Of a stretch of 64,000 bases of DNA, positions 9,788-19,485 are shown one piece after another. The position numbers and the translations under genes were made by a program. Every line of letters begins with the position of its first letter. The first letter of the stretch is position 1. Below the pieces are notes generated by a model. It made no database searches and had not been told where the DNA came from. It saw only the letters and a program-made list of their open reading frames with translations. The stretch spans positions 702,884 through 766,883 of the forward strand of contig NZ_CH902578.1 of the NCBI RefSeq assembly GCF_000152805.1. Reading direction: 5' to 3'. Source of the DNA: Maritimibacter alkaliphilus HTCC2654 (lineage in GTDB: Bacteria > Pseudomonadota > Alphaproteobacteria > Rhodobacterales > Rhodobacteraceae).

Positions 9788-10425
9788 GCGTCTGCCTCGG
9801 TGAATTCTGCCTGAAGTTGGCGGATGAAGGGCGTGAGGTTGGGTTGCTGCGACTTGCGCAGCCGCTCGGCCGATACGATCACCTTCAGCTTCTCGAACGT
9901 CGCGTCGAGGTCATCGTTGACCAGAACATAGTCGTAGCCGTGCCAATGGCTGATCTCGTCCCAGCTTTTTTGCATCCGTTTTTCAATGGTTTCGGGCGCA
10001 TCCTTGCCGCGCGTTATCAGACGGCGCTTCAACTCGGCAATCGAGGGCGGCAGGACGAAGATCGACAGCACATGGTGGCTGAGGCTGGAATCCTTGATCT
10101 GCTCGGCCCCCTGCCAGTCGATGTCGAAGAGCACGTCGCACCCGTTCTCGATCGCGTCGCGCACCGGGGCTTCGGGCGAGCCGTAGAAATGGCCGAACAC
10201 ATGGGCATGTTCGAGCATCTGACCGTCGGCCACGAGCTTCTTGAACCCGGTCTCGTCCATGAAACGGTAGTCCTTGCCGTCAACCTCGCCCTCGCGCGGG
10301 GTGCGCGTCGTGGCCGACACCGAAAACGCCAGCGTCGGGTCCCAATCCATCAGGCGATGGGCCAAGGTGGATTTCCCCGCGCCCGAGGGCGACGACAGGA
10401 TGATGAGAAGGCCGCGGCGTTTCAT
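9784..10425 (-). CDS. gmk: Guanylate kinase
   Basis: Essential enzyme of 213 aa that phosphorylates GMP to GDP using ATP. The P-loop [10 protein letters not shown] is at residues 9-18. The GMP-binding region ([17 protein letters not shown]) and the lid ([17 protein letters not shown]) are intact. The start MKRRGLL was chosen because it places the P-loop at the usual distance from the N terminus; an upstream in-frame ATG would overlap yicC. It lies 7 bp after yicC, the order seen in many proteobacteria. Confidence 0.96.
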   Translation of the reverse strand: MKRRGLLIILSSPSGAGKSTLAHRLMDWDPTLAFSVSATTRTPREGEVDGKDYRFMDETGFKKLVADGQMLEHAHVFGHFYGSPEAPVRDAIENGCDVLFDIDWQGAEQIKDSSLSHHVLSIFVLPPSIAELKRRLITRGKDAPETIEKRMQKSWDEISHWHGYDYVLVNDDLDATFEKLKVIVSAERLRKSQQPNLTPFIRQLQAEFTEADA

Positions 10426-10432
10426 GTCTGCC

Positions 10433-11323
10433 TCATTCGATGTTCTGAACCTGCTCACGCATCTGGTCGATCAGGGCCTTGAGGTCCAGCCCGATCCGCG
10501 TCAACGGCTGGAATCCGGCCTTCGAGCACAGCGTGTTGGCCTCGCGGTTGAACTCCTGCATCAGGAAGTCGAGCTTGCGTCCGCGCGGCTCATCTCCGGT
10601 CAGCAGACTGCGCGCCTGCGCGACATGGGCGGTCAGTCGGTCGAGTTCCTCGCGCACGTCCGATTTCACGGCGATCAGGGCCAGTTCCTGTTCGATCCGG
10701 GTGCCGTCCATCGTCTCGGCACTGTCCATCACGCGGGCGAAGGCGGCTTTCAGCGTCGTCGCCTGATCCTCGCTGCGGGCGTCGAGCAACGTCTCGGCCT
10801 CGCCCACCAGCGACTCGATCTCGCCCAGTTGGGCCGACAGCACGTCGCGAAGCGCAGCACCTTCGTGTAGGCGCATGTCGTTGAAGGCCGACAGGAGCGG
10901 CGGCAGGTCCGCGATCAAGGCCTTGAGAAGCGGCGCGGTATCGTCCTCGGTCTGCGCCGTTTCGACGACACCACGCATGGCGGCGACATCGGCGGCACTG
11001 GTGCCCGCCAGTTCGATCCCGTTGCGGGCGGCGGCGGCGTTGATTTCGGCCAGCATGGCGAGCGCCCGGTCGAGCCCGGCGGGATTGATCGCCAGCGCCC
11101 CCTCGTCCGCATCGCGCGTGATCCTGAGCCCGACGGTCACATTGCCCCGCGCCACGGCACCGGACACGGCCTTGCGGACCGCGGGTTCCAGCCCGTCGAC
11201 CCAGTCCGGCACGCGAATCCGCATGTCCAGCCCACGGGCATTGACCGAACGGATATCCCAGCTCCAGCTCCAGGGGTGCAATGCGCCCTTGAGCGCCGCG
11301 AAGCCGGTCATCGAGTGGGTCAA
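10433..11323 (-). CDS. yicC: YicC family endoribonuclease
   Basis: Protein of 296 aa beginning [11 protein letters not shown], the hallmark N terminus of the YicC family. The C-terminal DUF1732 region carries the conserved stretch [19 protein letters not shown]. coli YicC has been reported as an oligomeric endoribonuclease affecting small RNAs. It is the first gene of the yicC-gmk-gamma-CA set and diverges from the PAS-domain gene. Confidence 0.93.
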   Translation of the reverse strand: MTHSMTGFAALKGALHPWSWSWDIRSVNARGLDMRIRVPDWVDGLEPAVRKAVSGAVARGNVTVGLRITRDADEGALAINPAGLDRALAMLAEINAAAARNGIELAGTSAADVAAMRGVVETAQTEDDTAPLLKALIADLPPLLSAFNDMRLHEGAALRDVLSAQLGEIESLVGEAETLLDARSEDQATTLKAAFARVMDSAETMDGTRIEQELALIAVKSDVREELDRLTAHVAQARSLLTGDEPRGRKLDFLMQEFNREANTLCSKAGFQPLTRIGLDLKALIDQMREQVQNIE

Positions 11324-11375
11324 GCGTTAACCCTTTCTTCAGGTTTCGCCCCAATCTGGACGAAATTGTGGCAGA

Positions 11376-11390
11376 TTAAGGCATCGGTAA
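11376..11390. promoter_or_regulatory. Possible CtrA binding site
   Basis: TTAA-N7-GTAA differs by one base from the CtrA consensus TTAA-N7-TTAA. It lies about 70 bp upstream of the PAS-domain gene and within the divergent yicC/PAS intergenic region. CtrA's phosphorelay partner ChpT is encoded at 39.7 kb. Confidence 0.35.
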
Positions 11391-11457
11391 GGAACGCCGG
11401 TCATTCGTTAACAGAGGGTGCACGACGGGGCAACGTGCAGCACGAACAGGTAGTGTC

Positions 11458-12150
11458 ATGAAGATCGAGTATCTGAAGGGTTCAAACGTCATTTCCATCG
11501 CTCCGGCGCGCGCGCAGGCGCATTTTCCGTCCATCGCCCGCGTGGACGCCTATTGGGACGCGCTGCGCAACGGGCGGGTGATGCCGACACGTGGCGACGT
11601 GGACCCGCGCGGTATCTCGGACGTTCTGGAATACGCGTTCGTCTTGGAAAAGATCGCGCCGGGCGTGGCGCGGACCCGGCTCGCGGGGATGCACCTGAAC
11701 GATCTCATGGGGATGGAAGTGCGCGGTATGCCGATCACCGCCATGTTCCTGCCGGAAGGGCGGCGGGAGCTTCAGATGGTACTGGAATCGGTGCTGGAAA
11801 GCCCGGCCAAGGCGCGTCTGACGCTTGAAAGCGACTCGGGCCTGACGCGGCCCAAGCTGGAGGCGCAGATGGTGCTGCTGCCGCTCAAGGACGAACGGGG
11901 GCGTCCGACACGCATCCTTGGGGCGTTGCAGGCCAAGGGCAAGATCGGGCGCGGGCCACGCCGGTTCAGGATCACCACGCAGTCGGTCGAACCGCTCCTG
12001 TCCGACACCGGGCCGCAGTACCCGATGGCCGAAGACCGCGCCCAGGCCCGGACCCAAGCGGCGGAACAGACAGCGGCATTCGATGGCGCAGAGGCGGGAA
12101 CCGCCCCGTTCCTGCGCCTCGTGCACGACGCGGACGGGAGCGAGGGGTAG
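11458..12150 (+). CDS. PAS-domain protein (PAS_5 / MopJ-like)
   Basis: Predicted 230-aa soluble protein. The N-terminal two thirds resemble the alphaproteobacterial PAS_5 family: VDAYWDALRNGRVMPTRGDVDP, then the core LAGMHLNDLMGMEVRGMP. The Caulobacter member MopJ is a single-PAS regulator of motility and growth control. The last 60 residues are low-complexity, Ala/Gln-rich and probably disordered. No output domain is present, so it would act through protein contacts. A CtrA-like half-match site lies upstream. The ligand is unknown. Confidence 0.85.
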   Translation: MKIEYLKGSNVISIAPARAQAHFPSIARVDAYWDALRNGRVMPTRGDVDPRGISDVLEYAFVLEKIAPGVARTRLAGMHLNDLMGMEVRGMPITAMFLPEGRRELQMVLESVLESPAKARLTLESDSGLTRPKLEAQMVLLPLKDERGRPTRILGALQAKGKIGRGPRRFRITTQSVEPLLSDTGPQYPMAEDRAQARTQAAEQTAAFDGAEAGTAPFLRLVHDADGSEG

Positions 12151-12219
12151 CGGACGTCCGCGTCGGGGAAGCCGCCGCCTGCCATCGCGGACGGCGGCTT
12201 TCCGGTGCATCCAGACGAA

Positions 12220-12251
12220 AAACCCCGCGCCGAGGCGCGGGGTTTCTTGTT
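12220..12251. terminator. Bidirectional terminator between convergent genes
   Basis: An 11-bp perfect stem (AAACCCCGCGC/GCGCGGGGTTT) has a 4-nt loop. U-rich tails occur on both strands (TTTCTTGTT on plus, TTTTTCG on minus). It separates the PAS gene from the convergent DAHP synthase gene. Confidence 0.88.
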
Positions 12252-12268
12252 CAAGCATCGGGTGCCGG

Positions 12269-13639
12269 TCAGGCCGTCGCAGCCGCCGTTTCGATCTTGC
12301 CGCGCCCCGAAAGCTCTTCGGCCACGAGGAAGGCGAGTTCGAGCGCCTGCGAGGCGTTGAGGCGCGGATCGCAGGCCGTGTGGTAACGGTCCGACAAATC
12401 CTCGTCCGTCACAGCGCGCAGACCGCCGGTGCACTCGGTCACGTCCTTGCCGGTCATCTCGAAATGCACGCCACCGGGGATGGTGCCTTGATCGCGGTGG
12501 ACGGCGAAAAACTCCTGCACCTCGGCCAGAACCTGTTCGAAGGGCCGGGTCTTGTAGCCCGAGGCCGACTTGATCGTGTTGCCGTGCATCGGATCGCAGG
12601 ACCACACAACGTTCGCGCCTTCGGATTTCACCGTCTCGATCAGGCGCGGCAGATGCTCGGCCACCTTGCCCGCGCCGAAACGGGCGATCAGCGTCAGGCG
12701 CCCGGCCTCGTTCTCGGGGTTCAGCTTCTCCATCAGAACCTTGAGGTCCTCTTCGGTCGTGGTGGGGCCGCATTTCAGCCCGACCGGGTTGATGACCCCG
12801 CGCGCGAATTCGACATGCGCGCCGTCCGGCTGCCGCGTGCGGTCACCGATCCAGATCATGTGGCCCGACCCGGCGACGACATTGCCGGAGGTCGAATCGA
12901 CCCGCGCCAGCGCCTCTTCGTATTCGAGCAGAAGCGCCTCGTGCGAGGTGTAGAAATCCACGGTGGACAGTTCGTGGTTCACGTCAGACGTCAGGCCCGC
13001 GGCACCCATGAAGTCGAGCGCATCCTGAATACGGCCAGCCATATCCCGATACTTCTCGGCCTCGTCGCTTTCCGTGAACCCCAATGTCCAGGAGTGGACC
13101 CGGTGGATGTCGGCAAAACCGCCCGTCGAGAACGCGCGCAACAGGTTCAGCGAAGCCGCCGACTGGGTGTAGGCCTGAAGCATCTTCTGCGGGTTCGGGA
13201 TGCGCGCCTCGGGCGTGAAATCCAGATCGTTGATGATGTCGCCCCGGTAGCTGGGCAACTCCACGCCATCGATGGTCTCGGTCGGGGCCGAGCGCGGCTT
13301 GGCGAATTGCCCGGCCATACGACCGACCTTCACCACCGGAACCTTGGCGCCGTAGGTCAGCACCATCGCCATCTGCAACATCACCTTGAATGTGTCGCGG
13401 ATGTTGTCGGCGCTGAATTCCGCGAAGCTTTCGGCGCAATCGCCGCCTTGCAGCAGGAACCCCTGCCCGCGCGACACCGCGCCCAACTGCTTTTTCAACC
13501 GGCGCGCTTCGCCTGCGAAGACGAGCGGCGGATACTTGGACAGCTGGGCCTCGACCTCGGCCAGCGCGGCCTCGTCGGTATAATCCGGCATCTGAACCCG
13601 CGGTTTCGCGCGCCATGCCGATTTCGTCCAGTTGGTCAT
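12269..13639 (-). CDS. Class II 3-deoxy-7-phosphoheptulonate (DAHP) synthase
   Basis: First enzyme of the shikimate pathway, condensing phosphoenolpyruvate and erythrose 4-phosphate. The 456-aa protein belongs to the plant-like type II family (PF01474). It has the N-terminal WxxKP region, QGGDCAESF with the metal-binding Cys, [11 protein letters not shown] and [18 protein letters not shown]. The start at 13639 is preceded by a strong GGAGAAG site. The neighbours are not aromatic-pathway genes, so it stands alone. A terminator lies just downstream. Confidence 0.95.
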   Translation of the reverse strand: MTNWTKSAWRAKPRVQMPDYTDEAALAEVEAQLSKYPPLVFAGEARRLKKQLGAVSRGQGFLLQGGDCAESFAEFSADNIRDTFKVMLQMAMVLTYGAKVPVVKVGRMAGQFAKPRSAPTETIDGVELPSYRGDIINDLDFTPEARIPNPQKMLQAYTQSAASLNLLRAFSTGGFADIHRVHSWTLGFTESDEAEKYRDMAGRIQDALDFMGAAGLTSDVNHELSTVDFYTSHEALLLEYEEALARVDSTSGNVVAGSGHMIWIGDRTRQPDGAHVEFARGVINPVGLKCGPTTTEEDLKVLMEKLNPENEAGRLTLIARFGAGKVAEHLPRLIETVKSEGANVVWSCDPMHGNTIKSASGYKTRPFEQVLAEVQEFFAVHRDQGTIPGGVHFEMTGKDVTECTGGLRAVTDEDLSDRYHTACDPRLNASQALELAFLVAEELSGRGKIETAAATA

Positions 13640-13834
13640 TTTCTTCTCCATCGCTCGGGCCCCGGGATTTGCGCCGTGCTCATGTTAGCGTCAACATTTC
13701 CGGGGAACATGGGGTGTATACCCACGCACCCGCCTCAAGGCAAAACAAACTTGCCCCGATCCGCTGGACGGGGGATTGCAAAAGTGCGTTAAATACTCAA
13801 TCCCGCGTTGGACCAGCCAGACACAGACGTCACG

Positions 13835-14827
13835 ATGCCACCAGCCACCGCCCTCCGCACCGACAGCACGACGCGCCGCTTCGTTTTCGTGCTCATGCCC
13901 GAGTTCACCCTGCTGAGTTTCGCGGGGGCGCTGGACGCGCTGCGGCTGGCCAATCGGCAGGTCGGACACAAGGCCTATGAGTGGCGCCTTATCGGTGAGG
14001 GCGGCGGAACGGCCACCTGTTCGGCCGGCTCCAGCTTTCAGCTAGACGGCGATCTGGACGAGTTGCGCCATGACGACACGGTGATCCTGTGCGCCGGAAC
14101 CAACGTGACCAAGCACACTTCGCCCAAGCTGATTTCATGGCTCCGGCGCGAGGCGCGGCGGGGCGTGACCATCGGCGGGCTGTGCACGGCGGCCTATGCG
14201 CTCGCCAAGGCCGGGCTGCTCGACGGCAAACGCGCCACCATCCACTGGGAGAACCATGACGGCTTTCTCGAGGATTTCCCCGACGTTGACCTGACCAAGT
14301 CGATCTACGTGATGGACGGCAAGATCATCACGACGGCGGGCGGCACGGCTTCGATGGACCTAATGCTGTCGCTGATCGCGCGCGATCAGGGGGCGGACGT
14401 GGCGAATGCGGTGGCCGATCAGCAGATCTACACCTCGATCCGCACCGACCGGGACACGCAGCGGCTATCGGTTCCGACCCGGATCGGCGTGCGGCACCCC
14501 AAGCTGTCGACGGTCATTCAGAAGATGGAAGCGCATATCGAGGACCCGATCAGCCCCGCGACCCTCGCCGCCGAAGTGGGCCTGTCGACCCGGCAGTTGG
14601 AGCGGCTTTTCCGCCGCTACCTGAACCGCTCTCCCAAGCGGTATTACATGGAACTCAGGCTGGGGCGGGCGCGCAACCTGCTGATGCAGACCGACATGAA
14701 CGTCATCAACGTGGCGCTGGCCTGCGGCTTCACCAGCCCGTCGCATTTCTCGAAATGCTACCGCGCGCAATACGGCACGACGCCCTACCGCGAACGCGGC
14801 AGTCAGGGCGCATCGGCGGACACCTAG
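13835..14827 (+). CDS. GlxA-family AraC-type transcriptional regulator
   Basis: Regulator of 330 aa. The N-terminal DJ-1/PfpI-like (class I amidotransferase-like) domain spans about residues 15-200 and includes GGLCTAAYALAKAGLLDGK. The C-terminal AraC-type double helix-turn-helix spans about 235-320, with LAAEVGLSTRQLERLFRRY and ALACGFTSPSHFSKCYR. Related proteins (GbdR, CdhR, ArgR) respond to betaine, carnitine or arginine. The effector here is not visible, and the adjacent genes give no clear target. A TTG codon nine codons upstream is a less likely start. Confidence 0.92.
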   Translation: MPPATALRTDSTTRRFVFVLMPEFTLLSFAGALDALRLANRQVGHKAYEWRLIGEGGGTATCSAGSSFQLDGDLDELRHDDTVILCAGTNVTKHTSPKLISWLRREARRGVTIGGLCTAAYALAKAGLLDGKRATIHWENHDGFLEDFPDVDLTKSIYVMDGKIITTAGGTASMDLMLSLIARDQGADVANAVADQQIYTSIRTDRDTQRLSVPTRIGVRHPKLSTVIQKMEAHIEDPISPATLAAEVGLSTRQLERLFRRYLNRSPKRYYMELRLGRARNLLMQTDMNVINVALACGFTSPSHFSKCYRAQYGTTPYRERGSQGASADT

Positions 14828-14840
14828 GCGCGCGGGCCGC

Positions 14841-15947
14841 TCAGTCTGCGGGTGCCAGCCGGTAGATCGCGCCCCGATCCTCGGAAATGAACCAGACCGA
14901 CCCGTCCGGCGCTTCGGCCACGTCGCGCACGCGGGCGGTTTCGCGGGTGCGGATCACCTCTTCCGACCAGTCCTCGGGGTCGAGAACGTGAAGCGAGTCG
15001 AACTTCAGGCTGCCGATGACGAAGTGACCGTCCCACCCCGGTATCGCGTCCGACAGAATCGCCATGCCGGAGGGCGCGATGGAGGGATCCCAGAAGTGTT
15101 CGGGCTGCGCCATGCCTTCGGCTTCGGTCCCGACACCTATTTTCGAGCCGTTGTAATTCGTGCCGTATGAAATCTCGGGCCAGCCGTAATTCGTGCCGGG
15201 TTCGATGCGGTTGATCTCGTCCCCGCCGCGCGCGCCGTGTTCGACGGCCCAGAGCCGACCCTCACCGTCCATCGCCGCGCCTTGCGGGTTGCGGTGGCCG
15301 TAGGACCAGATTTCGGGGAGCGCCCCGTCCTGACCGACGAAGGGGTTGTCGGACGGAACGGTGCCGTCGCGGGCGACCCGCACCACGGTGCCGTTGTGAT
15401 GCCCAAGGCTCTGGGCGAGGTCGGCCTTGCCCCGTTCGCCCACCGTGACGAACAGCGTGCCATCGGCGGCCTCGGTCACGCGCGAGCCATAGTGCTGGGT
15501 CGTGTTGCCGCCTTCGGCCATCTCGAAGAGCACCCGGCCCCCCGTCAGCCCGTCTCCCGCCTCGTTCAGCCGCGCGACCATCAGGGCGGTGCCCGCGCCG
15601 CTGTCCTGCGGTTTGGAATAGGTCAGGAAGATTTCGCGGCTCTCGCCGAAATCGCGGGCGACCGCGACATCGAGCAGGCCACCCTGCCCCTGCGCCACCA
15701 CCTGCGGCACGCCGGACACCTCGGTGCGACCGCCCTCGGCATCGACGCGCACCAGCGTTCCGGCGATTTCGGTCACCAGAAAACCGCCATCCGGCAGGAA
15801 ATCGACGCCCCACGGCATGTCGAAGCCGTCTGCGATCTCGGTGATCTCCATCGGGCCCGCTTCGGTCTCGACCGTGGCGGCATGAAGAGGAAACGCGACC
15901 GTCAGGGTCAGCGCGGCGGCGAGCGGGAGGGGGTTCATCGCGGTCAT
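14841..15947 (-). CDS. PQQ-dependent sugar dehydrogenase (soluble aldose dehydrogenase family)
   Basis: Predicted periplasmic enzyme of 368 aa. A signal peptide (PLPLAAALTLTVAFPLHA) precedes a six-bladed beta-propeller of the glucose/sorbosone dehydrogenase family. Family motifs include DMPWGVDFLPDG at the start of blade 1, GSRVTEAADGTLFVTVGERG, and EIWSYGHRNPQGAAMD with AVEHGARGGDEIN, which matches the PQQ/calcium site of E. coli YliI. It oxidises aldose sugars using PQQ; the physiological substrate is unknown. Its stop is 13 bp from that of the convergent GlxA-type gene. An alternative ATG lies three codons downstream. Confidence 0.9.
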   Translation of the reverse strand: MTAMNPLPLAAALTLTVAFPLHAATVETEAGPMEITEIADGFDMPWGVDFLPDGGFLVTEIAGTLVRVDAEGGRTEVSGVPQVVAQGQGGLLDVAVARDFGESREIFLTYSKPQDSGAGTALMVARLNEAGDGLTGGRVLFEMAEGGNTTQHYGSRVTEAADGTLFVTVGERGKADLAQSLGHHNGTVVRVARDGTVPSDNPFVGQDGALPEIWSYGHRNPQGAAMDGEGRLWAVEHGARGGDEINRIEPGTNYGWPEISYGTNYNGSKIGVGTEAEGMAQPEHFWDPSIAPSGMAILSDAIPGWDGHFVIGSLKFDSLHVLDPEDWSEEVIRTRETARVRDVAEAPDGSVWFISEDRGAIYRLAPAD

Positions 15948-16115
15948 AGACAGGACGATGGGGGGCTTTGACAGGCTGGACAATCGCGCCCCACGACAAC
16001 GTGACCGCACGTCAGCCAACGACAACCTGTGCGAGCCGCGCAAGCACCCCCCTTTTCATTCCCGAAATCATCGCTAGGGTGAGTGCAGGACAACGATCCA
16101 ACAGGGAGAAAACAC

Positions 16116-17312
16116 ATGAAAAAACTGCTTCTCGCAAGCAGCGCCTGCGCACTTGTGGCGACGGGCGCCTTTGCCGAAAGCCATATGTCGGAAGCCAAGA
16201 TCGGCATTCTGCTCGGCTTCACCGGCCCCATCGAATCGCTCACACCGCACATGGCGCAGAGCGCGGAACTCGCGCTGAAGGAAGTGAACGACTCGGGCAT
16301 GTTCCTCGAAGGCGTGACGCTGACCTCGGTTCAGGCCGACACCACCTGTGTCGACGCCTCCGCCGCGACGGCAGCGGGCGAAGGCCTCGTCTCGAACGAA
16401 GGCGTGATCGCAATCATGGGCGCGGCCTGCTCCGGCTCCACCACCGCCGTTCTGGCCAACGTGGCGCTGCCCAACGGCATCCCGATGATTTCGCCCTCGT
16501 CGACCTCGCCGGCGCTCACCACCGTCGAAGACAACGGCCTGTTCTTCCGCACCGCCCCGTCGGACGCCCGTCAGGGTGAAGTCCTCGCGCAGGTGCTGTC
16601 GGACAAAGGCGTGACCTCGGTCGCCGTGACCTACACCAACAACGACTACGGCAAAGGCTTTGCCGATGCGTTCTCGGCGGCCTTCGAAGGCATGGGTGGC
16701 TCGATCACCACGACGGTGCCCCACGAAGACGGCAAGGGTGACTACTCGGCCGAAGTCGCATCGCTCGCCTCGGCTGGCGGCGACGTACTGGTCGTGCTCG
16801 GCTACGCCGATTCCGGCGGCAAGGGCGTGATCCAGTCGGCCATCGACACCGGCGCGTTCGAAACCTTCGCGATGGGTGACGGCATGTATGCCGACTCGCT
16901 GATCGCGGACCTCGGCGACATGCTCGTCGGTTCCTACGGCACCATTCCGGGCGCCGAAGGCGAAGGCGCGGAAGCCTTCGTGTCGATCACCGACGCGGCC
17001 GGCATCAACGGTTCGTCCGCTTTCACCCGTGAAAGCTATGACGCCGCCGCCCTGCTCGCCCTCGCGGCCTTCAAAGGCGGCGCGGCGACCGGCGAAGCCA
17101 TTGCGGCCAACGTCATGGACGTGGCCAACGCACCGGGCGAGCCGATCCTGCCGGGTGAGCTTGGCAAGGCGCTCGAAATCCTCGCGAACGGTGGCGAAAT
17201 CGACTATGTCGGCGCCTCGGGCGTGGAGCTGATCGAGCCGGGCGAAGCCGCCGGCACGTACGAAGAGTACGAGATCACCGACGACGGCTACTCGACGGTT
17301 CAGTTCCGCTAA
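16116..17312 (+). CDS. ABC transporter substrate-binding protein (Leu/Ile/Val-binding type)
   Basis: Periplasmic binding protein of 398 aa. A clear signal peptide (MKKLLLASSACALVATGAFA) is followed by a type I periplasmic fold of the LivJ family, beginning KIGILLGFTGPIESLTP. The binding-site segment IMGAACSGSTTAVLANV is present, as is one Cys pair. It opens an operon with two ATPases and two permeases of the branched-chain (HAAT) class; the substrate could be an amino acid, amide or short carboxylate. SD AGGGAGAA lies 6 nt before the ATG. A strong stem-loop follows the stop. Confidence 0.94.
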   Translation: MKKLLLASSACALVATGAFAESHMSEAKIGILLGFTGPIESLTPHMAQSAELALKEVNDSGMFLEGVTLTSVQADTTCVDASAATAAGEGLVSNEGVIAIMGAACSGSTTAVLANVALPNGIPMISPSSTSPALTTVEDNGLFFRTAPSDARQGEVLAQVLSDKGVTSVAVTYTNNDYGKGFADAFSAAFEGMGGSITTTVPHEDGKGDYSAEVASLASAGGDVLVVLGYADSGGKGVIQSAIDTGAFETFAMGDGMYADSLIADLGDMLVGSYGTIPGAEGEGAEAFVSITDAAGINGSSAFTRESYDAAALLALAAFKGGAATGEAIAANVMDVANAPGEPILPGELGKALEILANGGEIDYVGASGVELIEPGEAAGTYEEYEITDDGYSTVQFR

Positions 17313-17338
17313 GTCGCCTTTTCCTAGACAAACGGCCC

Positions 17339-17366
17339 AAGCCCGGGGACACTTCTCCCCGGGCTT
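17339..17366 (+). promoter_or_regulatory. Intercistronic stem-loop after the binding-protein gene
   Basis: A perfect 10-bp stem AAGCCCGGGG/CCCCGGGCTT with an 8-nt loop and no U tract. Such hairpins behind a binding-protein gene commonly protect the upstream mRNA or attenuate the rest of the operon, giving excess binding protein over membrane components. Confidence 0.7.
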
Positions 17367-17390
17367 GGTTCATACGGAGGTGGGGTTCCC

Positions 17391-18173
17391 GTGATCACGG
17401 TCGAAAACCTGCACAAACATTTCGGCGGCTTCCATGCGGTCGACGGCGCAAGTCTGACAATCGAAAAAGGGGCGATCACCGGATTGATCGGCCCAAACGG
17501 CGCGGGAAAAACCACGCTTTTCAACGTGATCGCCGGGGTTCTTGAACCCACATCCGGCCGCGTCACGATGGAAGGCGAGGACATCACCGGCCTGCCGCCG
17601 CATACGCTTTTCCACAAAGGCCTGCTCCGAACGTTCCAGATCGCGCATGAATTCGGCTCGATGACGTGCCGCGAAAACCTGATGATGGTGCCGGGCGGAC
17701 AGTCGGGCGAACGGCTGTGGGACACGTGGTTCGGCCGCAAACGCATCGCGGACGAGGAACGCGCGCTTCGGGCCAAGGCCGACGAGGTGATGGAGTTTCT
17801 GACCATCGAACACATCTCGGACCTGCGCGCGGGTCAGGTGTCGGGCGGGCAGAAGAAGCTTCTGGAACTCGGACGCACGATGATGGTCGATGCACGTATC
17901 GTGTTCTTGGACGAAGTCGGCGCGGGCGTGAACCGCACGCTGCTTTACACCATCGCCGATGCGATCAAACGGCTCAACGTCGAGCGTGGCTATACCTTCG
18001 TCGTCATCGAGCACGACATGGATTTCATCGAAAAGCTCTGCGATCCGGTCATCTGCATGGCCGAGGGCAAGGTGCTGGCCGAGGGCACGCTGGCCGAGAT
18101 CAAGGCGAACGAGCAGGTGATCGAGGCCTATCTGGGCACCGGGCTGAAGAACAAGGATCAGGTGGGCGCATGA
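17391..18173 (+). CDS. livG: ABC transporter ATP-binding protein, LivG type
   Basis: Cytoplasmic ATPase of 260 aa. Walker A GPNGAGKTT is at residues 34-42, the signature is VSGGQKKLLELGR, and Walker B reads ARIVFLDEVGAGVN. The C-terminal extension (EGTLAEIKANEQVIEAYLG) is typical of LivG. The D-loop region has Val where most members have Pro (DEP), a small deviation. The start is GTG at 17391 with an excellent GGAGGTGGGG upstream. The stop overlaps the ATG of the next small gene (ATGA). Confidence 0.94.
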   Translation: MITVENLHKHFGGFHAVDGASLTIEKGAITGLIGPNGAGKTTLFNVIAGVLEPTSGRVTMEGEDITGLPPHTLFHKGLLRTFQIAHEFGSMTCRENLMMVPGGQSGERLWDTWFGRKRIADEERALRAKADEVMEFLTIEHISDLRAGQVSGGQKKLLELGRTMMVDARIVFLDEVGAGVNRTLLYTIADAIKRLNVERGYTFVVIEHDMDFIEKLCDPVICMAEGKVLAEGTLAEIKANEQVIEAYLGTGLKNKDQVGA

Positions 18174-18664
18174 TCCGAGGCTTGGTCATCGCATCGCTCT
18201 TCGCCGCGGCTCCGGCCCTGGCGCAGACCTGCGACACCGTGGGGGACGGCGTGCTTTTTTGCCCCGACGACACCCCGTTCGCGGGCATCGCGGGCGATTA
18301 CGACCCCGGTATGGGCGTCACCTTCTATCAGGCCGACACCGTCATGCTGTTGACCGGCCCCCTGCCGCCCTTCGCCTACGATGTCTGGGTCGCCACCCCG
18401 GGCGACCTGTCGGGCGCAGCCGAGACATTCCCGGCGCAGGAAAGCGTCGGGATCATGGATCGACCAAGCGTGCTTGGCGGCGACATCCCGGCCGAAACGC
18501 TGACCTACATGGTGCAGCCCGACATGATCTCGCTCGTGACGGTGATCGACCTGTCCGGCATCCCGCACCTCGCCCAGACGGTCGAGGGCGGCACGCAAAT
18601 GACTGATAAACATATGGAATACCATCGCGCGGCTCTCCTCGCGCTGGTGGAGGACGACCTATGA
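18170..18664 (+). CDS. Small secreted protein embedded in the ABC operon (1)
   Basis: Hypothetical protein of 164 aa. A clean signal peptide (MIRGLVIASLFAAAPALAQ) precedes a short acidic mature domain with two Cys (TCDTVGDGVLFCPDD). I recognise no family. It overlaps livG by ATGA at its start and livF by ATGA at its stop, so it is translated as part of the transporter operon. It is presumably periplasmic and may assist the binding protein. GC content and codon use match the transporter genes, so it is a real gene and not a shadow. Confidence 0.85.
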   Translation: MIRGLVIASLFAAAPALAQTCDTVGDGVLFCPDDTPFAGIAGDYDPGMGVTFYQADTVMLLTGPLPPFAYDVWVATPGDLSGAAETFPAQESVGIMDRPSVLGGDIPAETLTYMVQPDMISLVTVIDLSGIPHLAQTVEGGTQMTDKHMEYHRAALLALVEDDL

Positions 18665-19479
18665 GCGACGCATACAGCGGACGTGGCAACAAGGACCGTT
18701 CGGTCACGAAAGAGGGCGGCGCGACCATGACGCCCGGCCCCCAGCACGGCAAGGCGCGCCCGGCACCGGGCGGCCCTTTCCTGATCGGCGAAAGCATGAC
18801 AGGCGGCTACGGCAACGGCCCCGACATCCTGCACGAATGCACCATCGCCGTGGACAAGGGCGAGATCGCGGTGATCGTCGGCCCCAACGGCGCGGGCAAA
18901 TCGACGGGGATGAAGGCGCTTTTCGGGATGCTGAACGTGCGGTCCGGTTCCGTGCGGCTGGACGGCGAGGATATCACCGACCTGAGCCCGCAGGACCGGG
19001 TGAAGAAGGGCATGGGCTTCGTGCCGCAGACCCACAACATCTTCACCTCGATGAGCGTGGAAGAGAACCTTGAAATGGGCGCGTTCATCCGCACCGACGA
19101 CATCCGCCCGACGATGGAGCAGGTCTACGAACTGTTCCCGATCCTCAAGGAAAAACGCTATCAGGCAGCGGGCGAATTGTCCGGCGGGCAGCGGCAGCAG
19201 GTGGCCGTGGGCCGTGCGCTTATGACCCAACCCAAAGTGCTCATGCTCGACGAACCGACCGCGGGTGTCTCGCCCATCGTGATGGACGAGTTGTTCGACC
19301 GGATCATCGAAGTGGCGCGCACCGGCCTTCCGGTCCTGATGGTCGAACAGAACGCACGTCAGGCGCTCGAGATCGCCGACAAGGGTTACGTGCTCGTCCA
19401 GGGCGCCAATGCGCATACGGGGACCGGCAAGGAACTGCTCGCCGACCCGGAAGTGCGCCAGAGTTTCCTCGGGGGGTAA
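18661..19479 (+). CDS. livF: ABC transporter ATP-binding protein, LivF type
   Basis: Second ATPase of the importer, 272 aa. Walker A GPNGAGKST, signature LSGGQRQQVAVGRAL and Walker B KVLMLDEPTAGVSP are all intact. A roughly 40-residue hydrophilic, Gly/Pro-rich N-terminal extension precedes the ABC core. LivF proteins are usually about 235 aa, so this is long. An internal ATG at codon 23 would shorten it but lacks a better ribosome-binding site. The start overlaps the preceding small secreted gene by 4 bp. Confidence 0.93.
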   Translation: MSDAYSGRGNKDRSVTKEGGATMTPGPQHGKARPAPGGPFLIGESMTGGYGNGPDILHECTIAVDKGEIAVIVGPNGAGKSTGMKALFGMLNVRSGSVRLDGEDITDLSPQDRVKKGMGFVPQTHNIFTSMSVEENLEMGAFIRTDDIRPTMEQVYELFPILKEKRYQAAGELSGGQRQQVAVGRALMTQPKVLMLDEPTAGVSPIVMDELFDRIIEVARTGLPVLMVEQNARQALEIADKGYVLVQGANAHTGTGKELLADPEVRQSFLGG

Positions 19480-19485
19480 GTCACA

